Assembly: GCA_905182995.1 (NCBI GenBank)
Contig: CAJJDP010000021.1
Location: forward strand, 66,648 to 130,647
Reading direction: 5' to 3'
Origin: Paramecium octaurelia
Lineage: Eukaryota > Ciliophora > Oligohymenophorea > Peniculida > Parameciidae
Length of the DNA stretch: 64,000 bases
In this document: in pieces, positions 36,601-50,858 of the stretch
How the letters are laid out: each line of letters opens with the position of its first letter
Position numbering within the stretch: the first letter of the stretch is position 1
Notes under the pieces: model-generated
The model's database searches: none
What the model was told of the DNA's origin: nothing
What the model saw: only the letters and a program-made list of their open reading frames with translations
Program-made: the position numbers and the translations under genes

Positions 36601-37922
36601 GTTGTTGTTGATTCTCCTCATATTTACTATTAGTATCGAAATTATTATATTCTCAAAACCGAATTTGGACGCATCAATCAAGATATATTGGAAGATACAA
36701 TCAACCGATCCATTATCATATTATCCAAATTATAAATAATCTACATTTTGTCATTAACCTTTCTATTGATATTTCTCATGTGCAGTTATTTCTTTTATTC
36801 AAGAATAGAATTAAGTCATACCAATTTTATTAATCTGTTATTTTGCTGCAGATCTGAATATTTCCATAAAGATATATAGAGATTGATATCTGTGTAAACA
36901 ATCATCAATAGTGATTACAATAATTTATTCTCCTATTAATTTGACATGCATCGTAAAGAATATTATTTTGATGAAATTAAAACCAGGCTCGAAAAAAAGG
37001 ATCATAAGAAATTTATTTTAGAAAACAATTCTTTTTTAAGTGTTATAAACTATTCTAATAGAATCTTTTTTTGCATTATTTTCATTGTCGTCTTGACTTA
37101 GGCTAGTGTTTCTTATGGTCAAGTTAAAAACTATTTGGACAAATATCCTGCAACTGCCAAATTTTATAAGGGCGTTTCAGATATTGGAACTGATGTCCCT
37201 TGTGTCTTTGCTTAAAGTAATATACTTTATGGAAGAGCCTTTTTTCCTTATTACAACGAGACTGACATTCAATTGATTTTCAAAGAAATAAATCAAGCCT
37301 TGGCTGAATTACAAGACTTCACTATAAATAAGATCGATTTTGATTAGTAATAATATACCAATATGAATTTAGATACTTTTTATCAAATAATTTTGCAGAT
37401 TATTATAACTATCTTATGGATCATAATCTGTGCGATTAATTGTTGGATGATATGAAGTAAAAGGCAGCCAACATTTGTCCTATAGTGATGAGCCAAGGGA
37501 TGCAAAGGGGGTTGCTCGGTATTTTAGTATACATCGTAAACTACATACAAACTGAAAAGGACATAAATTAATTTACAGAACGATTGCAACTGAGTTACCT
37601 GGAATTGGAAGGAGCGTTCTTGGTTTCAGAAATTGTTCGTAAACTAAACATAGAAATTCAATTGGATTTGTATGCACAAACATAGAAATTGGTAGATTAA
37701 ATAACTGTATTTATCTTATTAATTATTCAGATGCATAGCATAATTGTCATTGTTGTCATATTCTTATTTGTGATCTTCACGTCTTTAATCATTAGAAAAA
37801 GGTTAATATATAGGTAGTTCATAATGTAAAGGATTCTCTACCTCGTACCTTTGTAGATTCTGTTATTTGATGATGGTTTTGAAAGAAATGCTAAAACGAT
37901 AATTCTAAAAGAAACCTTTTGA
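33621..37922 (+). CDS. Giant multi-membrane PAS-domain protein (TmcB/TmcC-like), first tandem copy
   Basis: Two introns (22 and 26 nt) give 1,417 aa. Several membrane segments fill the first ~250 residues (LFVIQLVAILNAFITLVQLL and others), followed by a helical repeat-like region (EKYYEGLMVLHSIKKLSWL, EAVEHLMKLEDYNVTLQ). A PAS-like module sits at ~500-600: LFKMSHNKLLQ, then INLIIPPGIKEQHQRLV, KYMRRLDVNYYY and INFITFLQP. Four further membrane segments lie near residues 830, 1032, 1138 and 1345. Domain order and the IPPGI-x-EHH block match the next gene, so the pair is a tandem duplication. Function unknown; sensory signalling is inferred. Confidence 0.87.
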
Positions 37923-38419
37923 CTCAATTTAACACTCCTTAGATATTGAGTAAAGTGTCTATATATATATTCTTTCAATTCATCATTTATTTTTTATAAT
38001 ATCTTATTTATAAATATTATAACAATTATATTAAGACAGAATGGTTGCCTAAAAATACATATATAAATAATTCATTTTTTATTATAAATAAATTTCTCAA
38101 TAATTGACAACACTTTTAACACAACCTACAAGAAATGAAGACTATATTGATAAATATAATAGAAAATGATGAAGTAGTAATACATAGATTACTTGGTTTG
38201 ATGAAAAAGAGAGGGTAAATTCATTTTTTTATCAAAAAATATTTGAGTGATAAGTAAATGATATAATTTCAATTTAGAAGAATTCCTAGGAATTATAATA
38301 ATAGAAAATGATATTTGATTAATTTATAATCTATAATAACTCATTTAAATTAAGAAATATTCTTGCTATTAAAATTTATCTAAAATCATTATTAAATAAT
38401 TATCAATATATTTAGATTT
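37923..38419. other. Spacer between the tandem PAS genes
   Basis: About 500 nt. A frame of roughly 57 codons opens with ATG near 38136 (KTILINIIENDEVVIHRLL) but has no other support. The rest is AT-rich without features. Confidence 0.45.
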
Positions 38420-41400
38420 ATGAACAAATAATTATCTAGGCTAACAAAGTAAATGTTTGAAAAAATAATTGAGTTAGATGATCTATCTATTAAATTATCA
38501 GATAAATTGGTATTATTTATTTAAATTCTTGGAGCCTTGCTAAATTTATCATACTTACAACCATAAGAACAACATAAATACATATATATAGTATCTTTAT
38601 TTGCTAGACCATAATTATATTTAAACTCTACTATTATTGGATATTTTTTTCTAATTGCAAATATTTTTTACATAATAGGGATTTTTGCCAATATCCCTGG
38701 CAAAAGACTTATATCATTGTATGGTGGATTGATGGTCACAAATATGTTGAATTTTGGAATGGAAATATCACCATCGCCCCTGTGCTATATTTTGTAGCCC
38801 AGCCTAATTATGATATCAGGCCTTCACAAATTATTCCTATTGGAAACACTAGACGTGGAGAACATTAATTTTCATGAAACAAAAATCCAGTATCCTACCT
38901 ATCTTTTATGGATGATATAAATCACATAATCGTTGTTATGGTATTATGGTCAGAATAGGGTAACACTAAATTTGATTGGATTATTGCAATCCCTATTATA
39001 ATTGGCCTTAACAAGTAACTTCATTATTGCTGCTATTCAATTATACACAATAATTTACACCTTTGCGATAATTTTAGGGCATGGCAATGACTTATCTTCG
39101 CTTTTAGTTATATTTCCTATTTTATTGCGTATTACACAATATAGAGAATTAAGAAATAAACAAAAGGAAGGTTAAACCCCCGGAAACACCAAAAGGATTG
39201 ATAATATTCTTATTTCAATATCAGTGCTGATTCAATAAAAGCAATATCAAAAGGCTTTATGTTAGCTTTAGGAGATGAAAGATTTGAACAATTACTATGA
39301 TGCAAAAAAAGATAGGATGAAATTAAAATGCTTGAACTTGATAAAAACCATGATCTTTGCCAATCAATCAACCCAAAACTCTTTTGTAGATTCAATTAAT
39401 AAAGTCATCGAGATTGAGGAGATGTCATATTTTTATATCAAGGAATTAAAAAGCTTAATGTTATAAAAATTGCAACTATTATAAAATGCACAAGAAGAGA
39501 ACTTTGATACTTATTATGACTATCTGGATAAACTGTCAAGCATTGAGAAAATCCTCAATTCATTATACGAAGATCATCCAACACTAAAAAACAAGGCGAT
39601 TTTATTATTCTTTAGTGCTGAGATCATGAATAACTTTCATCAAGCAAGATTACTTTCTCATTAAACTAATCCCATCCAGTATGATAGTTATGATCTTAAT
39701 AAATTAGCATATCTAATCTCAAAATACGATTAAGGCATTAAAATATCAGGCATTTCCAACAATACTCTTTTCTCCAAGGATTCCTCATTAGGAATTGAAG
39801 GCTACATTCCTCCTGGAATTCGAGAGCATCACAATTCAATCATCGAACAGTTTATAGAGACCGGAATCTCTAAATATGTGAAAAGATTTGATGCAAGTTT
39901 CATTGCCAAAGACAATGATCTCTATATGTCTTCTATAGATTTCGGATTTAATGCTATAATAACAGACGAATTAAAGTTTATAACTTTTATATAGGTTTCA
40001 ATGGAATAACCAATGGCAATGATCTTGAATTCCTAATTGCAGATAACTTGTTTAAGCGAGTCCCTGTCTAATACTTTAAACGTCTCTCAATTTGATTTTA
40101 AACACATTGGATACAGTATCAAGAAGTTCTTACCCTAATATTCAGAAACAGAAAGCTATTAAGAAAATTTAGAATTGATTTTATCTGACTTAGAGTAGGA
40201 ATATCCCTATGTAACCACCATCAATCAGGAGAGAAAGATCATCAACAATCAACCAGCCTATTACATCCTAACCTTTTAATATATTCGAAAATCTAATTAC
40301 AAATAGAAAAGCTTTACTTAACTGACATATCAATAAAGCATTCTTGAACCCATTTCATAATAGCAAGAGTATAAAACTAGATCAGATTTCGACTTTCTTT
40401 TATATGGTAACATCGCTTAGGAGGAACAAATCGATGTCCCTTATGAGGAAAACGATTTCAACTAACAGTACTTGAATGATTTGATAGAGTTGCAACAGAT
40501 GGATGACAATACAAACATCTATAGTCCTGATAACAAATAATAATAAAAGTTCAAACTTATTAGGAAGCAAACATTGGCTTCAAGATTGCGGAAACAACAA
40601 TCCTTAAATATTGATTAGGAAGAATATTATTTCATGAAAATGGCAGAGAACTCCTAAAACTAAAGATCCAAAGACTTTCTATCAGATTATTATGATTAAC
40701 AACTCTCTATTTTAAATAAATTTATATTAGCTTTTTTATTGAGCTTGTTTGTGACATTTGCATTCTTTCTGTTATAAACTATTAAAGTCAACTCAGATAT
40801 CAATAAACTTATGGATGATTTAGAGGTTTTGGATTTTTCTTAACTTTGTTTTTAACCAGTCGAAAACACTTTGTTGGTGATATTTTCGTTAAGCGAATAC
40901 AACTTGTATTTTCTAATGAAAATAATTACATATTAACAATTAAAGCAACTCGCTCAATTCCCTTCCACTTAAATCTTGATTGGTTACAATCAGGTATATA
41001 CAAATTTCAATTTATTGGTTCAGTAACCGCTGCTACAACATATATTGGATGACAATCAACTTGAAATTTATCAATACACCAATAGCTCAAAGGAAGAAAC
41101 CTATATTATGACTTTGAGAAATGCGTTTGGTACTTTATTAAAGTTTTAGTATGATGTATTGATAGATTTCAAGATGAATGGGAAAGTGAACGCTGATACT
41201 GCGCAAATTTACTTCACGTTTAAAAATTACATACCTTTAAAATAAATAGTTACAGATTTACACAAGGACATTTTAGACAACACCATGACTGTTGTGGAAG
41301 ACGATATCCAAATCATAATCGCCCTCCTCATTGTAAGCATTGTGGCACTCACTTTGCCTTACCTTTTAAGCTATTATTACTTCATTGGGATAGGCAATTA

Positions 41401-42481
41401 GATTAGTCGATATTACAATATCATTTTACAATTGCCTCAAGGCATGAGGGAAGTGCAAATCTTCTAATATAAGCAATTGGTCTCCCAGATTAACGAGGAT
41501 TACGAATATATTGTGAGATATAAATATAAGGAATAAAGATTTGGCAATGAAAAATCAAAGTAAAGTTATCAAAGAGTCAAGGTTTAAAATAGATTAAAAT
41601 TTAGTGGTCTAAGCTGGAAGTTTGGATATTTATTGTTGTATATTTTGATTCTTTTGAAATCTGGAATCTCATTCTATTTGAATCGAGAATATTTGTAAGG
41701 GTACAAAGAGGTGGCTAGCTTTTATAAGGCACTATCAGATTTAAGTATAGACATCTCCTCGATGTATTCAGCCAGGGAAGTGTTGTATTTCAGAACTTCA
41801 TTTCCCTATTTGAACAATGATACCATCACATAATTGCTATAGATCATTGATTAGGGGTTGAATAGAACCAAACAATTTTTGGAGAAGCAATTTATTTACG
41901 ACAAGTAAACATTTATATATTTGAAGAGTTATACTGTCAGATGAATTTTAGGAGTACTATGATTTATTAGCAACAGGAGACTTGTGCAGTTTGTTGACGG
42001 AAGAATTATAATAATAAACTAGTTCCTTTTGCCAATTATTATTCAATGGTAATATGAAGAATGGGTTATACTCGACTTTGACAATTATAACTAACAGTTT
42101 ACAGTCTGAGTTGAATTATAATCAATTTTAGGTAAGGACTTCTGTCTAGTTCTATGATTTAGAAGGTCCATATATAATTTCTGGTATAGTAAGTAGATTG
42201 TATTAAAGTATGAGGAATGATATGCATAATGAAACTGAATCACTTTTAAAATTAATGAATGTAAAAAAATCCATATGAAATTATAGATAGCAGGCATTAG
42301 TTTGCTTTCTCTTTTGGGAGCCTTGATATTGTTGTCAAAAGTTGTAATTTTTAATAGATTGGCAAAGATGTTTGAAATTAGTAAAAAATTTATATCGTTT
42401 ATTCCTATAAAGATGCTATTATAGGATGAAGGAATGGAAAGATATATTAAAAATTTAATGTATAAAAATAACTTATCTTGA
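38420..42481 (+). CDS. Giant multi-membrane PAS-domain protein (TmcB/TmcC-like), second tandem copy
   Basis: Two introns (22 and 26 nt), both near the 3' end, give 1,337 aa from ATG 38420; a second in-frame ATG at 38453 is possible. N-terminal membrane segments (IIGYFFLIANIFYIIGIFA, LQSLLQLALTSNFIIAAIQL) lead to a helical region and a PAS-like module (~460-560: GYIPPGIREHHNSIIEQF, KYVKRFDASFIA, KFITFIQVSMEQPMAMI). A Gln-rich linker precedes four membrane segments near residues 767, 963, 1070 and 1277. It matches its upstream neighbour in domain order and in the PAS block, and the gene at 18700-23396 more weakly. Confidence 0.87.
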
Positions 42482-43029
42482 TTTATTTTATGTGTGTTAA
42501 ATAATTTATAAGAAAGGACAATTTCTTGAGTGTCATGAATCAGAATGACCTAAGAAATTCTTAAAACCAATATTAAATAAGAATTAATATTTTCTTTGAC
42601 AATTTAATTTAGAAATATCCTTACACTCTCCTTTATTAACAAGTATATTTTTGTAGAGAAGAGTGGAACTATAGTAATGTATCAAATAAACGAAGTATCT
42701 AAATTGCAAATTTTCAAATTCCTAATTCATCAGTTTCTACTTAAGGTTGCTATATAAAGTATGATTTGCATTTAGAAAATAAAAGAATGAGCAAAATGAA
42801 CGTATATAGAAAGGGAGTTAACCTATAAAATTCAACGATTAATATTTTTATAAAAATAAGTCAATTTTTAGTGAAATTATTTAGTGATATTTAATTAATA
42901 CCAGATATCACTGCTTTATTAAACAAGAAACTTATCAATAATATTTATTTTGCCTTTTTAAGTGTGATTAAAAATAAAATTTAACGTAAATTAAATTAAT
43001 ATCTGTTTGCTAATACCCTTTATAAAAAA
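42482..43029 (+). other. Region upstream of the Cdh1 gene; open in frame for 165 codons
   Basis: About 550 nt. From ATG 42535 the frame is free of TGA up to and through the ATG at 43030, in phase with it. The implied 165 residues are Asn/Ile/Lys-rich with no recognised motif. With TGA as the only stop, such openness can arise by chance, so the Cdh1 start is left at 43030. Confidence 0.4.
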
Positions 43030-44663
43030 ATGTCAACGAATACTGTAAAAATGCTTTAATAGCGTAATATTGATATTGAAGTATCATGTTTTGAAGATAA
43101 ATTACAAATTTCACCGTCAAAATAAAATAAGGAAAATTCACATCTGTCTAAATCTAAAACTTGTGACATGAGTGATCTTGTTAGATTGCTACATAAAGTG
43201 GACATTCAAAGTGCCTAATAGGGAGGTAGTATAATTATTAAAATCAATAGACTAAATCGAATAGGAACAAGACAGTACCCCTAAGAAATAATTACAATAA
43301 GGAAAAACCTGTAGGTATATTCCTTTGAGGAGTGGCTAAAAGCAGAATCTAAATGAGGAATTTCAATATCGAGAGATTGAGGAGGAGAATCAAGAACCAT
43401 AAAAAGGAAGTGATTACAAAGACCAGGGAAATGTTACTCTGAAAGATATCTATAAGATGCATGTGTTTGGTCAACCCCTCTAAAGTGAATAACTCTAGTG
43501 GGAATCCAAGAATTTATTGCGTTTTGCTGACAATACTCCCTCAAAACGAAAAATACTGTCAGACATAAACCCAGCCGTCTTGGAAACTTACTAAAACCTG
43601 ATGGATTACAGAGAATAATACTAAAATAGTTAGGACTATCAATTCAGCCAAAGAAAGATTAGTAAAGTGCCATTTAAAGTATTGGACGCTCCTTAATTAT
43701 AAGATGATTTCTATTTAAATCTAATAGATTGGAGTTCCTAAAACGTATTATCAGTGGCTCTATCCTCATGTGTCTATTTATGGTCTGCTTATAACAATAG
43801 AGTAACTAAGTTTTGTGATTTCGGTAATAATGATATGGTTTGTTCATTGATATGGAATCCCCAAGGGAATCAATTAGCCATAGGAACAGGCTCAGGAGAA
43901 GTGCATATATATGATTAAGAGAAGATGAAAAGAATATAAATATTGGAAGGACATTCTGCTAGAGTTGGATCTTTGGCTTGGAGTGGAAATGTAAATTAAT
44001 GATTCATAAACTAGACTCTATGTTCAGGTTCTAAGGATAGATCTATAATTTTACATGATCCTAGATAAAAGAGACAGACTGGAAAGTTTGAAGGTCATAA
44101 ATAAGAGGTTTGCGGATTAAAATGGTCACCAGATGAATATCAATTGGCTTCAGGAGGAAATGATAATAAATTGTTTGTTTGGAGAATGGGTTCCTAAATT
44201 CCATTAGCTAAATTCAATTAGCATTAGGCTGCCGTAAAGGCCATTGCTTGGTCACCCCATAGACATGGATTGCTAACTTCAGGTGGAGGAACTGCAGATA
44301 GAACCATAAGGTTTTTCAATACTCTAACTACCTAATAGTTAGATTGGATCGATACTGGTTCATAAGTGTGCAATTTGATGTTCAGTAAAAATGTAAATGA
44401 ATTTGTTTCAACTCATGGTTATAGTATGAATTAAATTGTGTGTTGGAAGTATCCAGCCCTATAAAAAGTATTAAATATTCATATTCTAGGTCACTACCTT
44501 AATGGGTCATACGTCTAGAGTCCTCTTTTTGGCTATGTCACCAGATGGAGAAACTATAGTGACTGGAGCTGGAGATGAAACTTTGAGATTTTGGAATGCT
44601 TTCCCAAGAAAAGAATAAGCCCAACCAATCAATACTGTTTTACTACCATAGATGATTAGATGA
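43030..44663 (+). CDS. FZR1: APC/C activator Cdh1 (Fizzy-related), WD40 protein
   Basis: Introns of 25, 24 and 22 nt give 520 aa. The N-terminus carries a C-box-like [10 protein letters not shown] (consensus DRFIPxRS). From [20 protein letters not shown] onward, seven WD40 repeats follow: [76 protein letters not shown] and [20 protein letters not shown]. The last residues are Ile-Arg, the IR tail that docks on the APC/C. Cdh1 recruits substrates to this ubiquitin ligase in late mitosis and G1. The C-box and IR tail together separate it from ordinary WD40 proteins; Cdc20 is the alternative, but KVLDAPQLQDDFYLNL is Cdh1-like. Confidence 0.94.
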
Positions 44664-44692
44664 AAATTATATTGTATTTTATTACTATTTAT

Positions 44693-45388
44693 TCATTATT
44701 CATTATAAAACAATTTCTAGATTCCTTAATTAAACAATCTCGTATTCTAAAATAGCTATACCATCTTTTTCCATTGATTCCCACCCCAATTCACTGTAAG
44801 GAATATCGCATTTGCCTCACTACATATGTTGTTTTCACTATCTTATACAACAGCCTTTAGGAACACTTTTCTTCCTTGAATATTTTGCACCTCACAAGTT
44901 ATGAGGTAATCTTCATTTAGTTTGATAGGTTTCTTATAATCTACTTAGAGATTAGCGGTTGCTGTTGGAACAAATCCAGCTGCTAAAAAACTGAGTTATC
45001 CGAAAGCATTATCGATTATCGTTGCCAATAAGCCACTATTAACATCATTATTGTTTCCCTTTACATTTTCAGAAGCATTGAAAACTATATGTAATTGATG
45101 ACCATTGTCATCATTTAGATTACTCTAATTATTGGATAGATAGACTTTGAATAAATTGAAAGCGTTTTCATTTTATACTATCATGTTATGAAGAAAATGC
45201 TTTTGTCTTGAGCTGTGAAGCATATCAATTATTTTTGGTTGACTGTAATTGTACTATTTAATGAATTCCTAGAAACTGTGCTCTTCATCTAAATCCTTAG
45301 TTGTTTACAATGCTTTGATGTAAGGAGAGCATGAGTGAATTAAATAACCTGTTACCCAAGTGCCACATAACAATAATGACTTTTTCAT
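44693..45388 (-). CDS. Hotdog-fold thioesterase-like protein
   Basis: Intronless, 231 aa. The central part reads like a 4HBT/hotdog domain: GHQLHIVFNASENV, then SGLLATIIDNAFGQLSFLAA (usual helix motif GG..AT..D...), PTATANLQVDYKKPI and VFLKAVVQD. Such enzymes hydrolyse acyl-CoA thioesters. The N-terminal ~70 residues begin MKKSLLLCGTWVTGYLIH and may be a targeting sequence. The stop lies 30 nt from the converging Cdh1 stop. Substrate unknown. Confidence 0.75.
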
Positions 45389-46365
45389 TAAAGGATTATT
45401 TTTAGAATCCTTTAATCAAATTCAATTACTTAAGAATTAATTTTTATTATTGCGCATTACTACGCAATATAATTTGATTATACATTTTTATTAAATTATG
45501 AAAACAAGAAATGTTGACTTTTCTCAATTTCTGATCCTACATCTGTTTATAACAACTATAAATGAACTCAATTAGTAATTGTTATTTTAAGACATGGGTA
45601 GCAGAGTTTTTGTATCAAGTGTCTAAATTTGATTCACAGCCATGCTTCTCATTTTCATATATTACTAAAAGTTTTATGGGAAAAAATTATCATTAAATAT
45701 AATACATACAGATCTTAATGGCTGGTATATATCAAAAAGGACAGTTGCAAGCATAAATTACTGTTTATGGAAGGCAGAAGAACTCATAAAATATAGCAAT
45801 TAGATTCTAACATCCAGTTATATGTAGGCTGAACTTCAATTTATAAATAATTTTAATTTATAAATCATATTAAGTGTGATTATCCATTATATCTTAGACA
45901 TCGAAATTTAATAATTAATATTTTAGATTTCAATATTTTTACTATTACATGATTTGTAATTTTGACATATTATTTTGATTTGGTATAAAAAGAGAATTTT
46001 GAACACTTATTAATTGACATCGAATCATTTTTTGTGGGTAACAAATGGTATTATATATTTTAGATGAATACCTCAAAATTATTTATTTGAAAAGAGTGAA
46101 AATTATCTTCATCCTTCATATTCATTTTTGAAATAAACACAGTTTATTTTTTTTTTTACCTAAAATAATGACCTTGATCATATTGATATGATTTGATCTA
46201 AAATTAGAGATTAACTAATTATTTCATGAATCATACTACAAAATTAGAAAGATTAATAATTCTTTAGAATTTTAAGTAAAAATAAGTATTTTTTTAATTA
46301 CAATATATATTAACAAATCATACACAGGAATCATAATTTAAAAGCTTCAAGTTCTAATTTTTAGG
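45389..46365. other. Long intergenic region, mostly featureless
   Basis: Nearly 1 kb. A plus-strand frame around 45570-45880 (QKGQLQAQITVYGRQKN) has faint coding character but no start, and could be chance or a relic. The rest is nearly pure A/T. Confidence 0.45.
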
Positions 46366-47779
46366 TCAACATTTAATACACGTATTAACCTACAATAATT
46401 TGATTAAAGTACCAAATTGTGATTATTATATTTCTTACAATAGTTATTAATTATTTGTAATTTTTAGATAAAATTCCTTTTATATTTCACTATCTGCAAA
46501 TTTTAAAAAGTTTTAGACTACATAATTGCCATAAGCGTTTTTTGATAACCTTACAAATAACACTGGATGATTCTTTTGACTCAATAGCAACTCCATAATT
46601 TTTAATTTAAATTTGTTATCTGAACATTTAATTGCACAGTCAACAACATTGCTTAATTAAAGGAATGAAAATACCTCCCAAATTTATTTAAGCTATATTC
46701 TTCTATTTTATCCATAATGATCTGCTAGATTTCAATTTGAATAACTTCTGGTCCATCTTTCAACAATTGCTGAATTATATAATTGCCATATTAAGAAGTG
46801 CATAACTCTTGAGATATCTTCATGATTTCGTTTAGAACTCTCATCTGTCTTTCGGCGTGATTGTTTGAGATTGATACTGCTTTTTAAATAATTCTGCATC
46901 CAAAAGAATTGGTAACCAATTTATTTATTTGTCCTTCAACTCCATCCAAAACCCAAAGACTAACATCACCTTCCATTAGCTGGATAAGCTTTTGAACCAC
47001 GTGGTTTCCATGTTGATCTATAACTAAATCTCTCACCTTCCCTTTTATTGAATCAAATAACACTTGAAACTCTGCAGTTTTATGTGCATTTTATAACAAC
47101 TTTTATAGGACTCTACATCCATATTGATGAAATGCAAGTTATTGAGTATGAGGTTATAATATTACAAGCATTTTTTATTGCTGTAAGGGAGTTCCTACCT
47201 TTATGTAAAATTAATACCATTTTCAAGGAGGTTTTGAATGACATAATTACCAAAGACATCTTTTGACAAAGATACAAACCCCTTTTCTAATCTACTGAAT
47301 ATCAAATCTTTGATTGCAACAGGTCCTTCTTAGAATTGCTTTTAAATGCTTCTGGCACCATTTTAATCTTTACATTTTGATATCTTATTTATTATGAATT
47401 TTTGATTACTAAATCTCCATCTAGACTTGTTTCTTCTTCTGGGATAAATTAGGTCATGCAATCATAGGATTTGGCTTTCAACGCTGAATTAGGAGCACTT
47501 TGTTAAACAGGCACCTTTGTAAGTCGTAAATCTAAATCGTATGAACTTTAATAAGCAAATTAACAACTTAGCCTTATGTTAAACTTATGGTGAATAAACC
47601 TTGGGTTGATAGACAGGAGAAGCCTTTTAGTATTATTTTATTTCTAATGCAGGGGGTCTTTAGTTGGAATATGATTTTTTTGTTTTCTCCGCTTCAAAAC
47701 TATCTAAAACAGCTTGAGTATTTGAAATACCATCAAGAAGATCGCCAATCATATCTTTCTCATTTGGATCCTAAAACAT
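46366..47779 (-). CDS. Pumilio/PUF-family RNA-binding protein
   Basis: Four introns (19, 26, 23, 23 nt) give 440 aa. After a polar N-terminus of ~140 residues (MFQDPNEKDMIGDLLDG), Pumilio repeats follow: CKDQNGARSIQKQF, DVFGNYVIQNLLE, HQYGCRVLQKLLQ, DQHGNHVVQKLIQ, NSFGCRIIQKAV, SQYGNYIIQQLL, NKFGSNVVDCAI and NAYGNYVVQNFL, eight in all. PUF proteins bind 8-nt motifs in mRNA 3' UTRs and repress or localise the message. The recognition triplets at positions 12/13/16 of each repeat look canonical (e.g. N-Y/Q, C-R/Q, N-H/Q), so a predictable RNA target should exist. Confidence 0.94.
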
Positions 47780-47994
47780 CAGATTGTATAAAAATAATAA
47801 TAATTTTATAGTTGAGGAATGAAATATAATTATTTAATATGCTAATTCACTCTAATCATAAAAGTTTAATAATAACATTAAATATTTAATTATATATAAT
47901 GTAAGCTTATTACATCATCTTCATAATTTATTTATTAATGAAGAGTTGAATTCAGGAATAAGATTATCATAAAATATAAAATATATTTATTAAA

Positions 47995-49162
<1,168 letters not shown>

Positions 49163-49225
49163 ATCCCTAATGAATATAAGATAACAAAATTTAATTATGA
49201 TTAAATTTTAGGGCTTTATTACTAT

Positions 49226-49711
49226 TCATGCTTATTCTTAACCAACCTATAATTCTAACTCAGCTATCCTTCTTTATAATCCTAATAACTATTATTAGAG
49301 AGCAGTCTTTTCTCCTTTTAATCCTGTTATCTATTATTATAATCTTGAATTCTCAGCCTTCTGATGTGCAAAGTGTCTAATGAAATAGATTCTCTTTACC
49401 TTTTCATTTCTTCTTCAATTCTCATAAGCTCATTGGTAAGAGTCTTTTTGACATCTTGAGTTTTCATGCTCAAAACAGATTCTAGGGTATCTTTTTCTGA
49501 TTTGAGTATTTAAACTTCTTTTTTGTGAAAATTCATTTCATCTTGAATCCCTTTGATTGTTTCCTTAAATTGATGTATTTAATACTTCCAAACTCATCAA
49601 TTTACCCTTTAATGAGGCAGGATTTTGAGAGCCACCGAAACTTTGGTTGGTTTAACCTAAATCATTTCCTTTGGCAAGAGTATTGCCTGCAGACTTAAAA
49701 GTATTACTCAT
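49226..49711 (-). CDS. Small coiled-coil protein
   Basis: Introns of 22 and 23 nt give 146 aa. After a polar start (MSNTFKSAGNTLAKGND) almost the whole chain is a heptad-patterned helix: SLEETIKGIQDEMNFHKKEV, LTNELMRIEEEMKRHF and LQRRIAELELQVGQEQ. No signal or membrane segment. It resembles small basal-body or axonemal coiled-coil proteins in style, but no family can be named. It converges with the kinase gene, stops 63 nt apart. Confidence 0.78.
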
Positions 49712-49788
49712 AAAGAAATAATAATATAATTTAATAAATTTAAACGCATTCCTTGTACATGTACTTTACATAATATTAATATATTTTA

Positions 49789-50620
49789 TCACCAGTCTTT
49801 ATCTGCCTTTTCGCCTTCAGCTTAATGTTCATGATCTTCACCTTCAGCTTCTTATTTGACTTAATTGTCTGTAATGCCCAATTAATCGTTGGTAATTTCC
49901 TTGTGATAGAACAAATCAACCAAAACATCCCATTCTTCATCTAAAATAATTTAATATTAACAAATATATACCTTATCTCAATTCTCCTCTTAATATTTTG
50001 ACTTCTCTAGCCAACAACCAATAGATCATTGAAATGGATTTGGTTTCTCTGTTTCCAACTGGGATGGGAATGTCAACATATTATAATGGAGTGTCAGAGT
50101 TGCATAAGGCAATGACTGGAATGTTAACGTATGAGGCTTCAACAATGGCTTATCTATCCTATAAAATATATTAATTCAAATATTCTTACCAAATGAGGGT
50201 CTGTGACAATCAACAATTATGGTTCTTAGAATTTACCACTGGCACTGTTGGATTGATTTGTCAATGTACCTGGTGTCCATCTTGCTGATCTTGTTGAACT
50301 GGCTAATGTGTAGTGAGCAAACTTAATGACTGCTCTTTAACCAATTGGTCTTGATGAAACAACCTGAATTATTCTTGTTTATCATACCATAACATCTTGA
50401 GGTTATTCAATTGCAGCAATAACTCTGGCAGCCAACTTAATGTGTTACCAGGTTTCCTCTAAATTGAGAATGTATGAACCATTATCACTTCTATGAGATA
50501 CATATCTCTTCATGTCAAAATGAAGTTGTTTTGTTCCAACGTGGCACTAAAGAGAAATCTAAATAACATTTTTACTTGTGAAGCAATCAATCTTTTGATG
50601 TCTTATTCTTTTCTGCTCAT
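49789..50620 (-). CDS. RPSA: 40S ribosomal protein SA (uS2)
   Basis: Introns of 29, 24, 31 and 31 nt give 238 aa. Conserved blocks run in order: [106 protein letters not shown] and [13 protein letters not shown]. uS2 sits at the head-platform junction of the small subunit. The acidic tail ([20 protein letters not shown]) is the eukaryotic extension. Several introns contain TGA, so unspliced mRNA would stop early. Confidence 0.96.
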
Positions 50621-50858
50621 GCAATCAAATATAAATATCTATTTTTTTAAATATTTTACAAATCTCGATTATTTCTTAATCAATTTTTTATATTAAGCAA
50701 TCCATGCAATAACCACTCAATAATCTCCTTTAGATTCCTTATTTACATCCTTCCAACACCATCTGACAAACCCATATACTAATATTTCCATACTTTTCTA
50801 AATATTTCATAATAAAATTTAAAAATTGCAAAAAAACAACGTTATTATTTCAAATTTT

